A DNA stretch of 64,000 nt from Ceratopteris richardii (GCA_020310875.1 CM035422.1:55549906-55613905), one strand, 5' to 3'; counted from the first letter of the stretch, positions 45,101 through 55,924 are shown. Made by a program: numbers and translations. The notes: generated from the letters alone by a model not told the origin.

Positions 45101-46436
45101 GTGCACCTTCCTGAACTTGTGTGTTTGGGTCATGAGGATGTTGTGCCACTTCTTCCCCATGTACTCTGCTCGTCTCGCCCCGTGGCTGTTCTCTTTGGGC
45201 TGATGCACCCGGATCAACATTGTCAGGGGAATCTTCACTGTCTGATAGGGGGACCGTCTGCAGGAATCTTTCAAAATCGAAGTTTGGATCTTCTGTGAAG
45301 GTGGCCATAGATGCAAACTCTGCATCGGTAGGTAGTGGAGGGGCGGATGGAACGGGTTGTACCACCTCCCCAGCTTGAACTCCTTGAAGATGGATCGTGA
45401 AAGGTGTGACCTGAGCTTCTGGTCGGGGAGAAGCTTCGGTCGTGGCTTCTTGAGGAATCGTTACCTGGGAGAGCGATCCACGCATTCGTTTTGCAGGCTG
45501 GCTCCCTGACTTCCGCCCTTTGAACAGCTCCAGTTGTGCATACTTTAGAGCTCGGGCAACTGGCACATCATATGCAAGACATCTATAGATAATTCTTGTC
45601 AGCGCACAACAACCATGTAAAGTGGGCTTCCTCACACCCCGCTTGCCTGCCTCATACACTTGGTCTAAGATCCATACCGGCATCTTAATGGGCAAGCTTC
45701 CAGTCTCTGCTAGATATAGCCCATACCATATTTTCTTGTGAGGTTGAGTGAAACGGTCCTGAGCGGGAAATGCGAAGTGTTGGAGGCACATCCGCAAAGG
45801 TATGGCGATGTTGGGGGTGAGGGCGCACATTTCTTTTAGTTTCTTGATTCTATTGCTTTTCATCAACTCCGGTATCAAGGGGTCGCGGTCAGAAGGTACA
45901 TGCGTGCCATACATCTGAAGTGCTTCCCTGATTAAAGTCACATTCAATTCGAACTTCCTCATTTCCTCCAGATTTGACAAGGAGGGCACCCAGAATGTGC
46001 CTGAATGATCCTTATCCCCTATCGGCTTCAGCGTGGCAATTAGGTAGTAGCACCTGAGGAAATCTGGTTTAGGCAGAGCTGCACTGAAATAAGTTTGTAA
46101 TCCTGCTTTTTGCCAGATATCTTGAAGTGGAGCTGCATTTTGCAATGCTTCGAATTCTCGTGAGAAGAATTGGAAGGTCCACCACACTCCTCCACATTCC
46201 ATCTTGGACTCCCAGATATGATCCGCGTCCCCCAAATCTCCTGGCATCTCGTTGAACCAGTGAGAATGCCCCTTTACTCTTTCGGTTAGGCCATTTGGTG
46301 GATCTGGAATAGGAATCCTCCGCACATTCACGAACTCCTCAGGTCGAGCTGTTGGTGGGGCCTCCATCGGCATGGCATCCCAATTGATTGGAGCACCAGA
46401 TCCTGCCTGAGAGCTTGTGCCTGCCGCTGTTGCCAT
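42174..46436 (-). CDS. Element B giant 3' additional ORF (1420 aa)
   Basis: One open frame of 1420 codons lies between pol and the 3' LTR, its stop touching the polypurine tract. By residue, 35-310 is an N-terminal domain (GHSHWFNEMPG, LPKPDFLRCYYL, QDRFTQPHKKIWY, HGCCALTRIIYRCLAYDVP). About 455-545 is a small helical block. About 550-805 is Pro/Ser/Thr-rich low complexity. About 805-925 and 945-1020 are coiled coil (ELCTLSAHLQARVTALEL). About 1070-1415 is a conserved C-terminal domain (YNPCFGPVQRRRSWKAF, WHARIRYLPACYKQTF). I see no signal peptide or transmembrane stretch, so an envelope role is unsupported. The same domains in A and C show it belongs to the family. The function is unknown. 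Confidence 0.85.
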   Translation of the reverse strand: MATAAGTSSQAGSGAPINWDAMPMEAPPTARPEEFVNVRRIPIPDPPNGLTERVKGHSHWFNEMPGDLGDADHIWESKMECGGVWWTFQFFSREFEALQNAAPLQDIWQKAGLQTYFSAALPKPDFLRCYYLIATLKPIGDKDHSGTFWVPSLSNLEEMRKFELNVTLIREALQMYGTHVPSDRDPLIPELMKSNRIKKLKEMCALTPNIAIPLRMCLQHFAFPAQDRFTQPHKKIWYGLYLAETGSLPIKMPVWILDQVYEAGKRGVRKPTLHGCCALTRIIYRCLAYDVPVARALKYAQLELFKGRKSGSQPAKRMRGSLSQVTIPQEATTEASPRPEAQVTPFTIHLQGVQAGEVVQPVPSAPPLPTDAEFASMATFTEDPNFDFERFLQTVPLSDSEDSPDNVDPGASAQREQPRGETSRVHGEEVAQHPHDPNTQVQEGAQRNDPEDSEEEAPAYTAQLRRLYKTIKQVQRRHKMTEEANRALVNQMLQTENVDSHFVESLNLLAETCGIGEALRTMVYQENPVYDQRRIDTRPRRGKMIQMEASTALPTIISEDVHMTSPSPTDEQEVITHVPSPPPPSFHPSEPFSTIPSEQPISTHHETNVHTSVFTSFPLPTYITSTQIFEPQTGHPATDQTIIGHPSYLPTLGQPLATSQTLSQPFPSIHTQTLSTTPLVTASHSTQVTQQSFWTNLVNILQQVDNYNKKSLSQPHSPTFTATTITPPTIPVFTVHESHTLMSDPMDISPSTGSPTTTVIPTSPRVISLTSPFPSTVGTTSTFPFPIARPLASSTLTPAPTSFSHALNTMLEAAAQLKQEYRLLEENNKELCTLSAHLQARVTALELSNTELQQEVTTLQQYQVELESTHTEKIRATEEQLRDQLARNARLQRNMALLRRHLAAAQEENKRLQQQNQDNLEAAMENTPGAPIHPAKFQAIPSENIQQILETYATLLEAHDQLADQVKDLQKAQVPAPHQQEPKEMANAATSPESELSVASEVLELRQQVTELKIKLLQYERPPSPPDQPSEEETIVIPVEETFEDNYEPQPLPGGRITEEGQDTYEEPPSAWMKQVEEMGHTHEERVATQMLAMKAIEETILKSEYFSNLAPRRLITSSELQYKPYFVLLADYNAEIRRVTNKCPTFATQFEPEDIPEAARKGAIFQPTWRQRLLETYPEMLRTWDHAPMHLKYNPCFGPVQRRRSWKAFAIKVQNNVNCKQWLNYPKIAPPTAPPTIAYMMATIRYWLPRLHPMPDVAAQMMLKIFDMMQVVLKTFRNVCHIQPPIPGFINGNYDLLYDMSTTPSIRVAYAWHARIRYLPACYKQTFDDMFTTGFWESHSEVFAPRPTHLLHLFACEQTMHSELYTTPQPDIPGAVNWETLQRDLVRGLRIKEQEVATDLLQAYIDQTVEQRSVRGDRP

Positions 46437-46666
46437 GAGAGTAGGTTGCTTATCTGCTGGAAGACGAAAGGCACATTAGTGTTGCATAGGAAACAAGCGG
46501 TAATGGTGTTCCCTTCACAATACTAACATGACAATCCCGGAGGTCAGTGGTTAGTGGTGAAGTGTTTGTGATAGGTGTGAGTGGTGATTAGAGGTCAGAG
46601 TCATCCTAGATGCATACTTTGGTTATGCCATGGGCTCAGAATGCTCCTGTGTTAGAGTAGATGGAT

Positions 46667-47860
46667 TTACTGAATTGGGTCAGGGGGTTTAGTACACAGT
46701 TTAATTCTCCACACTTTGATAGAGGAGTCGTAGCTCTTAGAGCTAAAGACAGGTGAAGATTTCTGGATGAGAGTGTGATGTATTTGGGACCTTTTGGGTA
46801 CCCATTTCCAGACATTCCTAGGATTGATGGGAGTGGGGATAGTGAGAGGTGTAGGTATCTTTTCATTTTCTGAGTTGTTGGTCATGAGTGCTTGTGAAAG
46901 TTGCTTCATCCTAGTGCCTGAAGGTGAAGTAATTTGGGCTTGTAAGCAGGTCTTGGGCACCCATATCTGTCTAGCATTAGGGGTAGCCTTCATTGACCGC
47001 TTAGGGACCCAAATAGAAATGGTATGCCTAGGGGTTATCCTAGGGGGCTTCTTCACTTCGTTCCTTGACGGTGAGGCTCGTTTCTTGTCTTCTTGAGAGT
47101 CTGCTATTAGAGTTGTGGGTTTCCCATCCTTGCGTATCCAGATCTGCTTCGCGCCACGAGATGCTCCGTGTTGCATAGGTTGGTGCTCCTGCCTCTTGAT
47201 CAGCAGCCTTCTTCGTGTCAAGTGATGTTTGGGCTGCTCGTCTAGGATCTTCTTTGGATCAGTTAGGAACTCCTTATTGGCTCCTGTACCTTCAGTAAGA
47301 TTGACACTCCTCTGCACCATAGAAGTTTGAACAAGAACAACATTGTTATCTTCATGTGGATTCCTGAAGGGACCAGGAGTGGGTACCTGTTCTATTGGTT
47401 TGAGTGTTTGATTTTCTAATTCAATCGTGAGACGGCTTTGGCCTACCCAAGCCTGAAGAAGTCCACTTCTTAGGTTGAGGTTGACTGCATGATCATAGAT
47501 CCAGTCTTGGCCTAAGATAAGAGGTTCGGTCAGATCCTCGTCTTCACACACTAGCACTTTTGCTGTCATGAGGACCTCTTGTATGTAGAGGGGAAGATCC
47601 ACCTCTCCCATGCAAGGGGTTTCAACACCTCCTAATCCTATCAGATATGCTTCTAGGGGTTTTACCTCCAATTGCAGCTGCTGGCAATAAGAAAGCCGAA
47701 CTGCACTTGTGGCTGCTCCTGAATCAATTAATGCTCTCACGCTTGTGCTGCTGTCTCTTTGTCCTATTTCTAGGGTCACAAAAGGTCGTCGGTCCACTAT
47801 CTTATGGGTACGTTCACCTGCAGTCTCACACATGGCCATGTGATAGCCTGGAGACTCTTG
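46667..47860 (-). CDS. Element B second protease-like domain and WVPK tail
   Basis: It continues in the same open frame (46667-48973) from the integrase C-terminus. It has RRPFVTLEIGQRD, the D-S-G-A motif ALIDSGAATSA (about 47701-47741), GLGGVETPCMGEVDLP and LILGQDWIYDHAVNL, the usual retropepsin order. A basic linker and a tail with SIWVPKRS, QIWVPKTC and WKWVPKRS follow. The first protease lies upstream of RT as usual. A second complete signature after integrase is unusual for gypsy elements as far as I know. Confidence 0.82.
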   Translation of the reverse strand, partial: QESPGYHMAMCETAGERTHKIVDRRPFVTLEIGQRDSSTSVRALIDSGAATSAVRLSYCQQLQLEVKPLEAYLIGLGGVETPCMGEVDLPLYIQEVLMTAKVLVCEDEDLTEPLILGQDWIYDHAVNLNLRSGLLQAWVGQSRLTIELENQTLKPIEQVPTPGPFRNPHEDNNVVLVQTSMVQRSVNLTEGTGANKEFLTDPKKILDEQPKHHLTRRRLLIKRQEHQPMQHGASRGAKQIWIRKDGKPTTLIADSQEDKKRASPSRNEVKKPPRITPRHTISIWVPKRSMKATPNARQIWVPKTCLQAQITSPSGTRMKQLSQALMTNNSENEKIPTPLTIPTPINPRNVWKWVPKRSQIHHTLIQKSSPVFSSKSYDSSIKVWRIKLCTKPPDPIQ

Positions 47861-47879
47861 AGTGTCAGTCATAGGTTGA

Positions 47880-49640
47880 TCCCTCCCTTGTCTCCTCAAC
47901 TTCATTCGTCTGATACGCTCTAAGGCCTCTGCCTGTGCTTCTTCTCGAATTCGTTTTTCCTCCTCTTTACGTTGCTTAGCAGTATTGAGTCGACTTAGCA
48001 TTTCCTCCGTGAGGGGTTCCTGATACAGCTTGACTCTGCACCCGCTAATATAGTTTGGGAGAACATCCCCCTCTAGAGTGGCTAGTTGTACTGCTCCACT
48101 CGTGGAGATCCTATTGATGATCATAGGTCCGTAGCCTCTCTTTTCTAGCTTTCTTGCGTGTTGTTTCAATGTGTAGACTAAAACTAGATCTCCTACTTTC
48201 AAGCCCTTATCCTTCACATGGGCATCAAAGTATGCCTTTTGCCGTTTCTTTGCAGCATAGATGCCTGCTGCTGCTCGTAACCTCGTCTCACCTAAACGTT
48301 CTAGATCAAAGATCCTAGAGGACAACTCATGTCCATTCCACTCATGCTCTTGTGCTACCCTTAAAGCTAGAATTAGGAAATCTAATGGTAGCACCGCATT
48401 CTGTCCGAAGACCATCTGAAATGGGGTAGCATTGAGTACCGTTTTATAAGCAACTCGGTATGCCCAAACAGCATGATGAAGTTGTTTGTCCCAATCCGAG
48501 CGTTTATTATTTACCAGTTTCGTCAATACGTTACATAGGATCTTATTCGTGCTCTCGGCTTGTCCATTAGCTTGTGGGTGATAGGGGGCAGACTTCTTAT
48601 GTATCACCATGAATTCTTGAAGGAGATTTTCAATGACCTCATTCAAGAAGTGCGTACCTCTATCACTAACCAACTCTATTGGTAACCCATATCTAGTGAA
48701 CACATTTTCGAATAAGAACTTAGCCGTCGTTTGAGCATCATTCTTTGTCGTGGCTTTTACTTCCACCCACTTTGTAAGGTAATCTGTAGCTACAATAATA
48801 TATTCTGCATGGGAGTTTCTAGCTGGGGGATTGATGGGACCTACAAAGTCTATACCCCACTTTGAAAATGCACGTCCTCCCATCATTGGCCTTAAAGGCA
48901 TTTCATCTTTTCTCATCGGATATTGGGCACGTTGGCATGTGTCACATTTCTTCACATAAGTATGTGCATCCATATGAAGAGTGGGCCACCAAAGTCCTGA
49001 GAATAGAATGGTCTAAATTACTCTGTCAGGCCCAAAGTGTCCACCTGCAGCACCGCTGTGTGCAGCTTCTAAGACTTTCAAATAGTCTGATTCATGAATG
49101 CACAGTCTTAGGTAACCATCCTTGCCTCTTCGATATAGGTTGTCTCCTACTAAGGCATAGTCTTGAGTCTCTTGCTCCATGCTCCGTTTTCTTGCAAGAC
49201 TAGCCTGATTGGGTAATGTTCCCGATCTCATGAACTCGACCAACGGAGCACTCCAATCTGGGATTAATGACACATGATAAAGAGTGGCATGCTCCACTGG
49301 GGGTCTCTCCTGGCACCCTGGACAACTCTGGATCCACTCTTGTATTTCTTTGTCCATGCTAGGCCAATACACTCCTAAGCGTCTTAGATTCTGCAATGTT
49401 CGTTGTTTAGAGTAGTGATTTCCTAGCAATCCCTCATGGGCTTGTTGCAACCAACTAGTATGTTCATCGTCCTCGACACAACAAGCTAATACGCCCTCGG
49501 TATCTTGCTTGTACATACTTCCGGCCAATATTTGATACTTTAGTGATTTTACAATTTCCTCTTTGCTTGTTTTCACATTCTTATTTGCAGGCCCGAAGGT
49601 TAGGACTGGTACCAACTTATTTGCCCATTTAGGAACAACT
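47880..49640 (-). CDS. Element B integrase
   Basis: There are two H2C2-type segments: HEGLLGNHYSKQ...CPGCQ, and HSGAAGGHFG followed by CDTCQRAQYP. The catalytic core shows D in KWGIDFVGPINPP, D in VSDRGTHFLNEV and E in HPQANGQAEST. The C-terminal GDLVLVYTLKQHARKLEKR segment is followed by a long charged helix. It inserts the DNA copy, leaving 5-bp duplications. Confidence 0.92.
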
Positions 49641-49699
49641 TCTAAATTGAACAGATAAGCATCGGGCAATTCATCAGACACTCCTTGCGGTGGCTCTCC

Positions 49700-50971
49700 T
49701 GAAGTGATGCGAGAAAGATGGTCTGCCCTAAGATGGGTTCTACCTTTCCTGACAACAACTTCAAAGTCGTATTCCATTAGTAAGAGGAACCATCTTACTA
49801 AGCGGCCTGTATTGCAAGGTTTATTGACCAAATATAGTAAAGCTTGATGATCAGTGAAAAACTTGAACTTATTGGCTAATAGATAGTGTCTAAACTTCTT
49901 CACAGCATATACCATGCCTAAGCCTTCTCTCTCCGTTGTGGTGTAATTTCGTTCAGCTGCATTTAATTGCCTACTAGCATATGCTATCGGCAAATCTAGG
50001 TTTCCTTCACCTGTGGGTTGTGCTAGCACACATCCTATTGCATGATTGGAGGCATCTACATGGACATGAAAGGGTTTGCTCCAATCCGGAGTAGTCAATA
50101 TTGGTGCTGTGCACAAACGTCTTTTCAGCTCGTTGAAGGAAGTCCCGCATTCCTCGTTCCACTCAAAATTTGTTAACAACCCATAAAGAGGTTTTGCTAT
50201 GATGGCATACATGTGGATAAACCTACGGTAATATCCACAATGGCCCATAAAGGCTTGTACCTCTTTAACATTCCTTGGTCTGGGCAACTCTGCTATTGCT
50301 CTTACTTTGTCTTCATCTGTTGAAATTCCATTCTTAGAAACAATGTGACCTAAGATCTTACCTTGTCGTACCATGAACACACACTTCTCTGGATTCAGAC
50401 ACACTCGATAATCTCTACACTTGTTGAAGATTTGTCTGAGCTCAGGGATGTGGTAACTTCTTTCTTGGGAATGAGCGCATAAATCATCCACATATACTTC
50501 TAAGCTCTTTCGCAAGAACTCTTTGAAGACATGGCACATGAGTCTTTGGAATGTTGCAGGTGCATTGGTGAGCCCAAATGGCATCACACGAAATGCAAAG
50601 ATTCCCCATTCTGTGGCAAAGGCCGTTTTGTGTTGATCTTCGGGGGCAATGGCTACTTGGTTGTAACCTGAAAATCCATCAAGGAAGCTATAAACTTCCT
50701 TGCCTGCCACACGCTCCAAAAGATGTTCGGTGATTGGAAGTGGATAACTATCTCTGATCGTAGCGGCATTAACTTTTTTAAGGTTAATGCACACTCGCAA
50801 TTTCCCATTCTTCTTGGGCACCACTACAATGGGGGACACCCATTCAGTGTGCTCAATCTCATAGATGAATCCAGCTTCAATCAGCCTGTCAATTTCCTCT
50901 TTTATTTTGGCTGCATAATTGTCATTATATGTGTAGGGCTTTTGTTTGGTGGGCTTGGCATCAGCGGTCAT
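49700..50971 (-). CDS. Element B reverse transcriptase and RNase H
   Basis: RT motifs are VVVPKKNGKLRVC, FSGYNQVAIAPED and MPFGLTNAPATFQRLM, with catalytic YVDD near 50490. RNase H shows HVDASNHAIGCVL, TTTEREGLGMVYAVKK and FFTDHQALLYLV. The order matches Ty3/gypsy. Confidence 0.94.
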
Positions 50972-50986
50972 CGGAATCGTATGAGA

Positions 50987-51958
50987 TCAAATCTCTGGAT
51001 CTACTCCTTTCAAGTCTTTATAGTGCCATGCGAACACATCCCTATATTCCCTTAATAGAGCTACAAGCTCTGCTTCTTCTTTTGCACTTAGGTCATCTCC
51101 TATGTACGTACATCGTTCTTCATTCCCTTCAATGGTCACTACAATTTTTTTGGTCTTTTCTTTATTGTCATATGCTTCTCCTATAATGGCCTCTCTCTTA
51201 GGCATTCGTACCAAAATTTTCTGGTCTTCCACTTCATATTTCCTGAAATTTTCTGGTACTTCAAACAATGATTCTTCCTCTTCTTGTTTCACTGCTTTTC
51301 TTTTCTTTTTCTTTTGACCCCCTTCACTTCCTTCCTTTGAATTTATCGTTTTAATACTTGTGAGGGGTTCTTCTTCTTTTTGGGTTAACACTCCTATATC
51401 TTCCAAATAGTGTTCCTCTGAGTCAAAGTAAGTATCCATCACAATGGATTCTAGATCATCGTCATTCTCTTCTTCTTCTATGAACTCACTAGGATCACAC
51501 TCTTCCAACAAGGGCTGACACATGAACACTGAAATATCATAACCCTCCTCATCACAATGGGGTGTCCATTGTTCTTCATTGACTGCAATGTCCATGGTAG
51601 CTAAGATTTCTGCCCAACCATGAGGCTCAAATTCCTCATCTGGAAATATCATCGGTGTATAGGCTGGGTCTTTTATTGGTCTATCTCCTAGGGAAGTTCC
51701 TTCTTCTCTCGCTTTTAGGCGCTTTTCCTCTTCCTCTGCGACCTTGCACATCCACAAGTGAGTATCTTCATGCAGCCATGATGGATCAGGTGAACTTCCA
51801 GAATGCACGGAAATAGAATCTTCTTTCGCTTTGTGGATAGGATTCCACTGTAGGGGTGGTACATCTCTGAAGGTGTAATCCTTCAGATTGACCTTGGTGG
51901 TGACCCCTAAGTGCTGTAAGTACAAGGAGTTGGTTCCCCAATCCTGTACTATTTGCAA
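50987..51958 (-). CDS. Element B acidic tether between protease 1 and RT
   Basis: This is a highly acidic stretch rich in E and D with lysine runs (KKKKRKAVKQEEEE type). The motifs HGWAEILATMD and EEQWTPHCDEDGYDISVF are conserved in A. It leads into the segment ERCTYIGDDL...YRDVFAW, the usual gypsy pre-RT region. No separate enzyme is recognised. Confidence 0.65.
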   Translation of the reverse strand: MQIVQDWGTNSLYLQHLGVTTKVNLKDYTFRDVPPLQWNPIHKAKEDSISVHSGSSPDPSWLHEDTHLWMCKVAEEEEKRLKAREEGTSLGDRPIKDPAYTPMIFPDEEFEPHGWAEILATMDIAVNEEQWTPHCDEEGYDISVFMCQPLLEECDPSEFIEEEENDDDLESIVMDTYFDSEEHYLEDIGVLTQKEEEPLTSIKTINSKEGSEGGQKKKKRKAVKQEEEESLFEVPENFRKYEVEDQKILVRMPKREAIIGEAYDNKEKTKKIVVTIEGNEERCTYIGDDLSAKEEAELVALLREYRDVFAWHYKDLKGVDPEI

Positions 51959-51961
51959 TTT

Positions 51962-52290
51962 TCATAGGAAGGGTCTTCCTAGGATCATCTCGTAAACATT
52001 ATTCTTCTCAAAGTCACATATAGCAAATGTATGTTCAAACTCTACACCACAAGTGGTTAGAGTTATCCCTTCAAGCAATCCGAGAGGTCTTTCAAAATGA
52101 CCATCTGCCATTTGAAGTTTCATTCTTGTTGGTCTTAAGGTGGATTTGCCCCATCGCTTCCACAAGGAGGTGGTCGCAATAGCAACACCAGCACCCGAAT
52201 CCACAATTGCTTTGGTTGTGTAACCTTGATAGGTGATCGGAAGATAAGTGTTACCTTCTTCACCTTCGCTCATGTCTCCTATCTTGTCGA
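51962..52290 (-). CDS. Element B protease 1 (retropepsin) domain
   Basis: AIVDSGAGVAIATT (D-S-G-A codons near 52190-52204) and YEMILGRPF are present. The domain lies between the gag linker and the acidic tether before RT. It presumably matures Gag and Pol. Confidence 0.85.
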
Positions 52291-53519
52291 GAGGTATCTC
52301 TGGAACTTTTTGCTTAGAGCCTACTTTTGGTATATTGGATTCAAGTTCTGGAACATGATCCTTCACATGATTCCAGAGCTCCGGTTTTGCCTTGAGGAGC
52401 TCCTCTACAGTGAGATGACATTGAACCTTAGTGTTCTTCACAACATCAGTGTTTCTTGGAATCACTGAGTCTTCATTTCTTACCAATATTGTGGGGGCTC
52501 TGATCTGGAGAGATTCAGATTCCCATGGGCCTGTGAAATGAGGCAACTCTTGTAAAGAATTAGATTCAAAATCTAATCTCTCATCCTCTTGTTGCTCTGT
52601 TTGATCTCCATAGATAGACAGAATGTCTTGGGGAAATTGATCACGAAGATCATCAATCTCAGGAATAGGAGGGGAATCACCCTTCTCCTTGGCCCATTTC
52701 TCTTCTTGTATTTCCCGCAAGAACTCTTGAGAGTACTGTTGAATTGAAGGAGGTATTCCAGCATCCGTGGAATTAGGAACATAAGCTCCCATTGATGGTG
52801 AGCTTCCTCTTTCAACAACTGGTTGAGCCTGTGGAGGTAAAGAAACTTGTGATTTGTTTACCAACTGCTCTAATCTTTCTAGTAAGCCTTGGAAATGCAA
52901 ATCCGGCTTGACAGAGTTTGTCTGATTGAACTTTTGACTAGTCTCAAGTATAGCGTGAGCTTGTTCTACCATTTTCATGCACATTTTCATCCGTTCAATC
53001 TCTAAATCTGCTCTAGGGTAACTCTTGTCTAGGTTTGCAGCTGTTGGCCCTTCTTGAAGTCGAGCCTGGTAGGCCTTGAACATCATGTCCAAGCCTTCAG
53101 GAGTGGGGTCAGCTAATACTGATCCTACTCGGGGTGGTGGGTGGGTTACGTGGGGTGTATTAGAGAGTGGAGGAATGGAGGGTGATGGGGATGGTAGTGG
53201 TGGAAGTGTGTGGGAGTACGGTTGAGATGTGATCTCTGTGATTTTTGCCTTGGTTTCTCTCAGGCTTTCTTCAAGTTCGTTTATCTTTTTTGCCCATTGC
53301 CTCTTCATTCTTTCACGACTATCCTTCCAGGCTCTAGTCCTCTTTTTGGTTATGCTCTCTGTTTCACTCACCTCGGGGCTCTTTTCCGGACCAACACCTT
53401 GGTGTTGTTGAAGTGCCTGGGCTCTTGTGATCACCTGCACAGGTGCAGTGGAAGTCACACTCCCTGTGGAGTCTACAACTAACCCAACAACATTGATAGG
53501 AGTGATTTTAGGCATGTTA
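52291..53519 (-). CDS. Element B gag-protease linker region
   Basis: It starts with a charged helix (KKRTRAWKDSRERMKR) followed by a Pro/Ser run and acidic helical sequence, ending FESNSLQELPHFTGPWE. The A counterpart is similar. No enzymatic motif is seen; it is probably a structural spacer. Confidence 0.55.
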
Positions 53520-55924
53520 TTAGGGTTCTTTGGGCAATCTCGTAGGAGATGTTCTTTCCCGCAGTCTTGACAGAAACCCTGAATGGTTACTGGTTGAGGT
53601 TGTGTAGGGACAGGCAGTGGACAATCACGTATAAGGTGATCTCCCTGACATCTGAAGCATGGTCCTCTAGGAAATGGGGGTCGTACCTGTCTAGGTTGAG
53701 GTCTAGAGTTGGGGTTTGTGTACATGACATTAGCATACTCAGGTTCCCCACTATTTTCACTTGGGTCCTCATAATAGTATGACTCGTTATGCTCGGGTGA
53801 CTGCATGTAGTAAGTCTGTGGGCTATCCATATGTGTGGAGTCAAAACTATGGTCACTTGGATCACTGTCTGATAGCAATGGGGTGACTGGGACTATGGCT
53901 CTATTCGGATTTTCTTCAGCAGATGCATATTTCACTGGGATCACATTGGTTGGAGCAGGGGGTTGCTGCACTAGGACTGGTTGAGGTCTCTGTTGCCCTT
54001 GATAAGGTGGCTGATAAGTTTGCTGTGGTCTGTTGTATTGTTGTGATGGGTACTGATTCTGGTATCTACCATGTTGTGGATATGGCTGAGGATAATTTTG
54101 CCTAACAGTTTGTTTGTTATATGGGCAGTCTTGTGCAGTGTGGTTGGTGTACCTACGCTCTATGGTGCAGTACTGGCTACTAGGATTCACCTGGGGTTGC
54201 GCCATAATGGGACATACACTTGCCATATGTTCACCGCCACAATTGTAACACCGCTTAACTGGGGCAAATCTCGGAATTTGCTTGCTAGATACACCTAGTT
54301 TTTGGGCTACCTTCTCTGCAAGTTCCTCGATGGATGTGGATTGACCAGATGTCATGTTACTAGAGCTATCAGAATCCTTATAGATTTTTGATAGTTCTAA
54401 CTCCTCACCTAGATTGTCCTCAATGTCTATGCACATGCGCACACACTCTTCTATCGTTCTGGGGTCCTTCAGGTACACATATGACCTGAGCTTAGTGCTC
54501 AACAATCCATCTAGGAACAAGGCCACTTGTTTGGCTGGTGTGGGTAACTCCGGCATCGGGCATCTCTCCAGGTACTGTCTAAATCTTCTTCCAGCTAGTC
54601 TGACCGTCTCTTGAGGTGTTTGTTTGAAGCTATGAATTAGTGAGGAGGTGTTATGCCTGATTCCACTCTTAGAAAACTCAACAATAAATGCCTCTAAGAG
54701 CTGGTCTATGTTTCTGAAATGCCTCTCATTTAGTGGTTGAAACCACGTAAGGGCAGTGTTCCTAAGGGTTAGACCAAAAGCATTATATTGTGTGAATAGG
54801 TCCTCTACCTGTTCAGCTTTCAATACCTATCGAAATTCTGCCACATGGTCATAAGGGTCTCCCGTGCCATCGAAATAATTCTTCATGGACTTCACCAGTT
54901 GAGTTGGTCGCAGGGTCCTAGTGTGTTCTCTGGGCCTTGGCAAAGGAAAATCGTCAATATTCCTTTGATTCCATGGGGTTCTATGTCTCTCAGGTTCCAC
55001 TCTATTCCTTTCTGTTCCCGTTCTTTCCCTTCCCAGGGAGTTGGCAAAACTTACCTCAGGTTTGTCTCTACTTCTATCTCTTTGCGCTCCATGAGCTTGG
55101 GAGGTCCCAGCTCCTTGGTGACTGTATGACACATTAGTCCGAGGAGGTTGGGGAAAAACAAATTCACCCTTCCATGTGTAGGTGTGTCTGCCATTCTCGG
55201 TGACCACGAAGATTCTCTCTGATGCATTGTCTAGGTAGGTTACTTGGCCTGGGCTATCAGGGTCTTTAAACTCATAGATGGTGAGGGCACTCACTTCCTG
55301 AGGTTGAGCAGATTTGTATCTCCAAAAAACCTCATCGGTTTCTCGGTTTAAAAGCAGATCTATGCTTTTATTATCCTGTGGAATCCACTCTGGAGTCATG
55401 ATTCTGGTCAAGACAGATTTACCACGGGGAGTTCTTGGCTCTCTCTCTAAGTTCCCTTGCTCTATATCACCCATGTCGGTCTCCGCAATCACATTTCCAA
55501 ACTCATCAGTTCTATCAGGAAGAGTGGTGACTACATATATAGTCCCCTCTTTATCTAGGTATGCTCCATTCTCAAACTTGACTACCGGGTGGTCTAATCC
55601 ATGGGGTTGATCGGGGTTCTTAATCTGGACCACCGATCTTCTCAGTCCGTCTTCGTAGATGCGAGCACCTAGACGATTCGTCCTGATGTATTCCAGCTGA
55701 GTCTTGTATGGTCCTTTTGGCTTTTCTAGATAAGCCAACCCTGAACTACCTACTGGTCTCTCCATGTGATAGGACATCTCAGAATCACTTGTTTCTGATC
55801 TGGGAGTGTATGGGTAATCACTCAACTGTTGGGCCCAAGACGTGGCAGTGTGATTGACACTAGCTTCAGAAGATCTGAGGCTTTGTCTGTCTCGGCCTAA
55901 GTGTCTGCCTGATCTAAGGTTCAT
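53520..55924 (-). CDS. Element B gag region
   Basis: It begins MNLRSGRHLGRDRQSL and contains the retrotransposon gag core (YFDGTGDPYDHVAEF, LTWFQPLNERHF, CPMPELPTPAKQV). Three CX2CX3HX4C knuckles follow: CYNCGGEHMASVC near 54215-54256, CFRCQGDHLIRDC near 53617-53658 and CQDCGKEHLLRDC near 53533-53574. A P/Q/Y-rich linker separates the first from the others. All three have three rather than four residues between the second Cys and His. Confidence 0.88.

Noticed and set aside
42174-46436. Calling the 3' ORF an envelope gene because of its position
   Set aside because: No signal peptide, membrane anchor or other envelope feature is visible. Position alone is not evidence.
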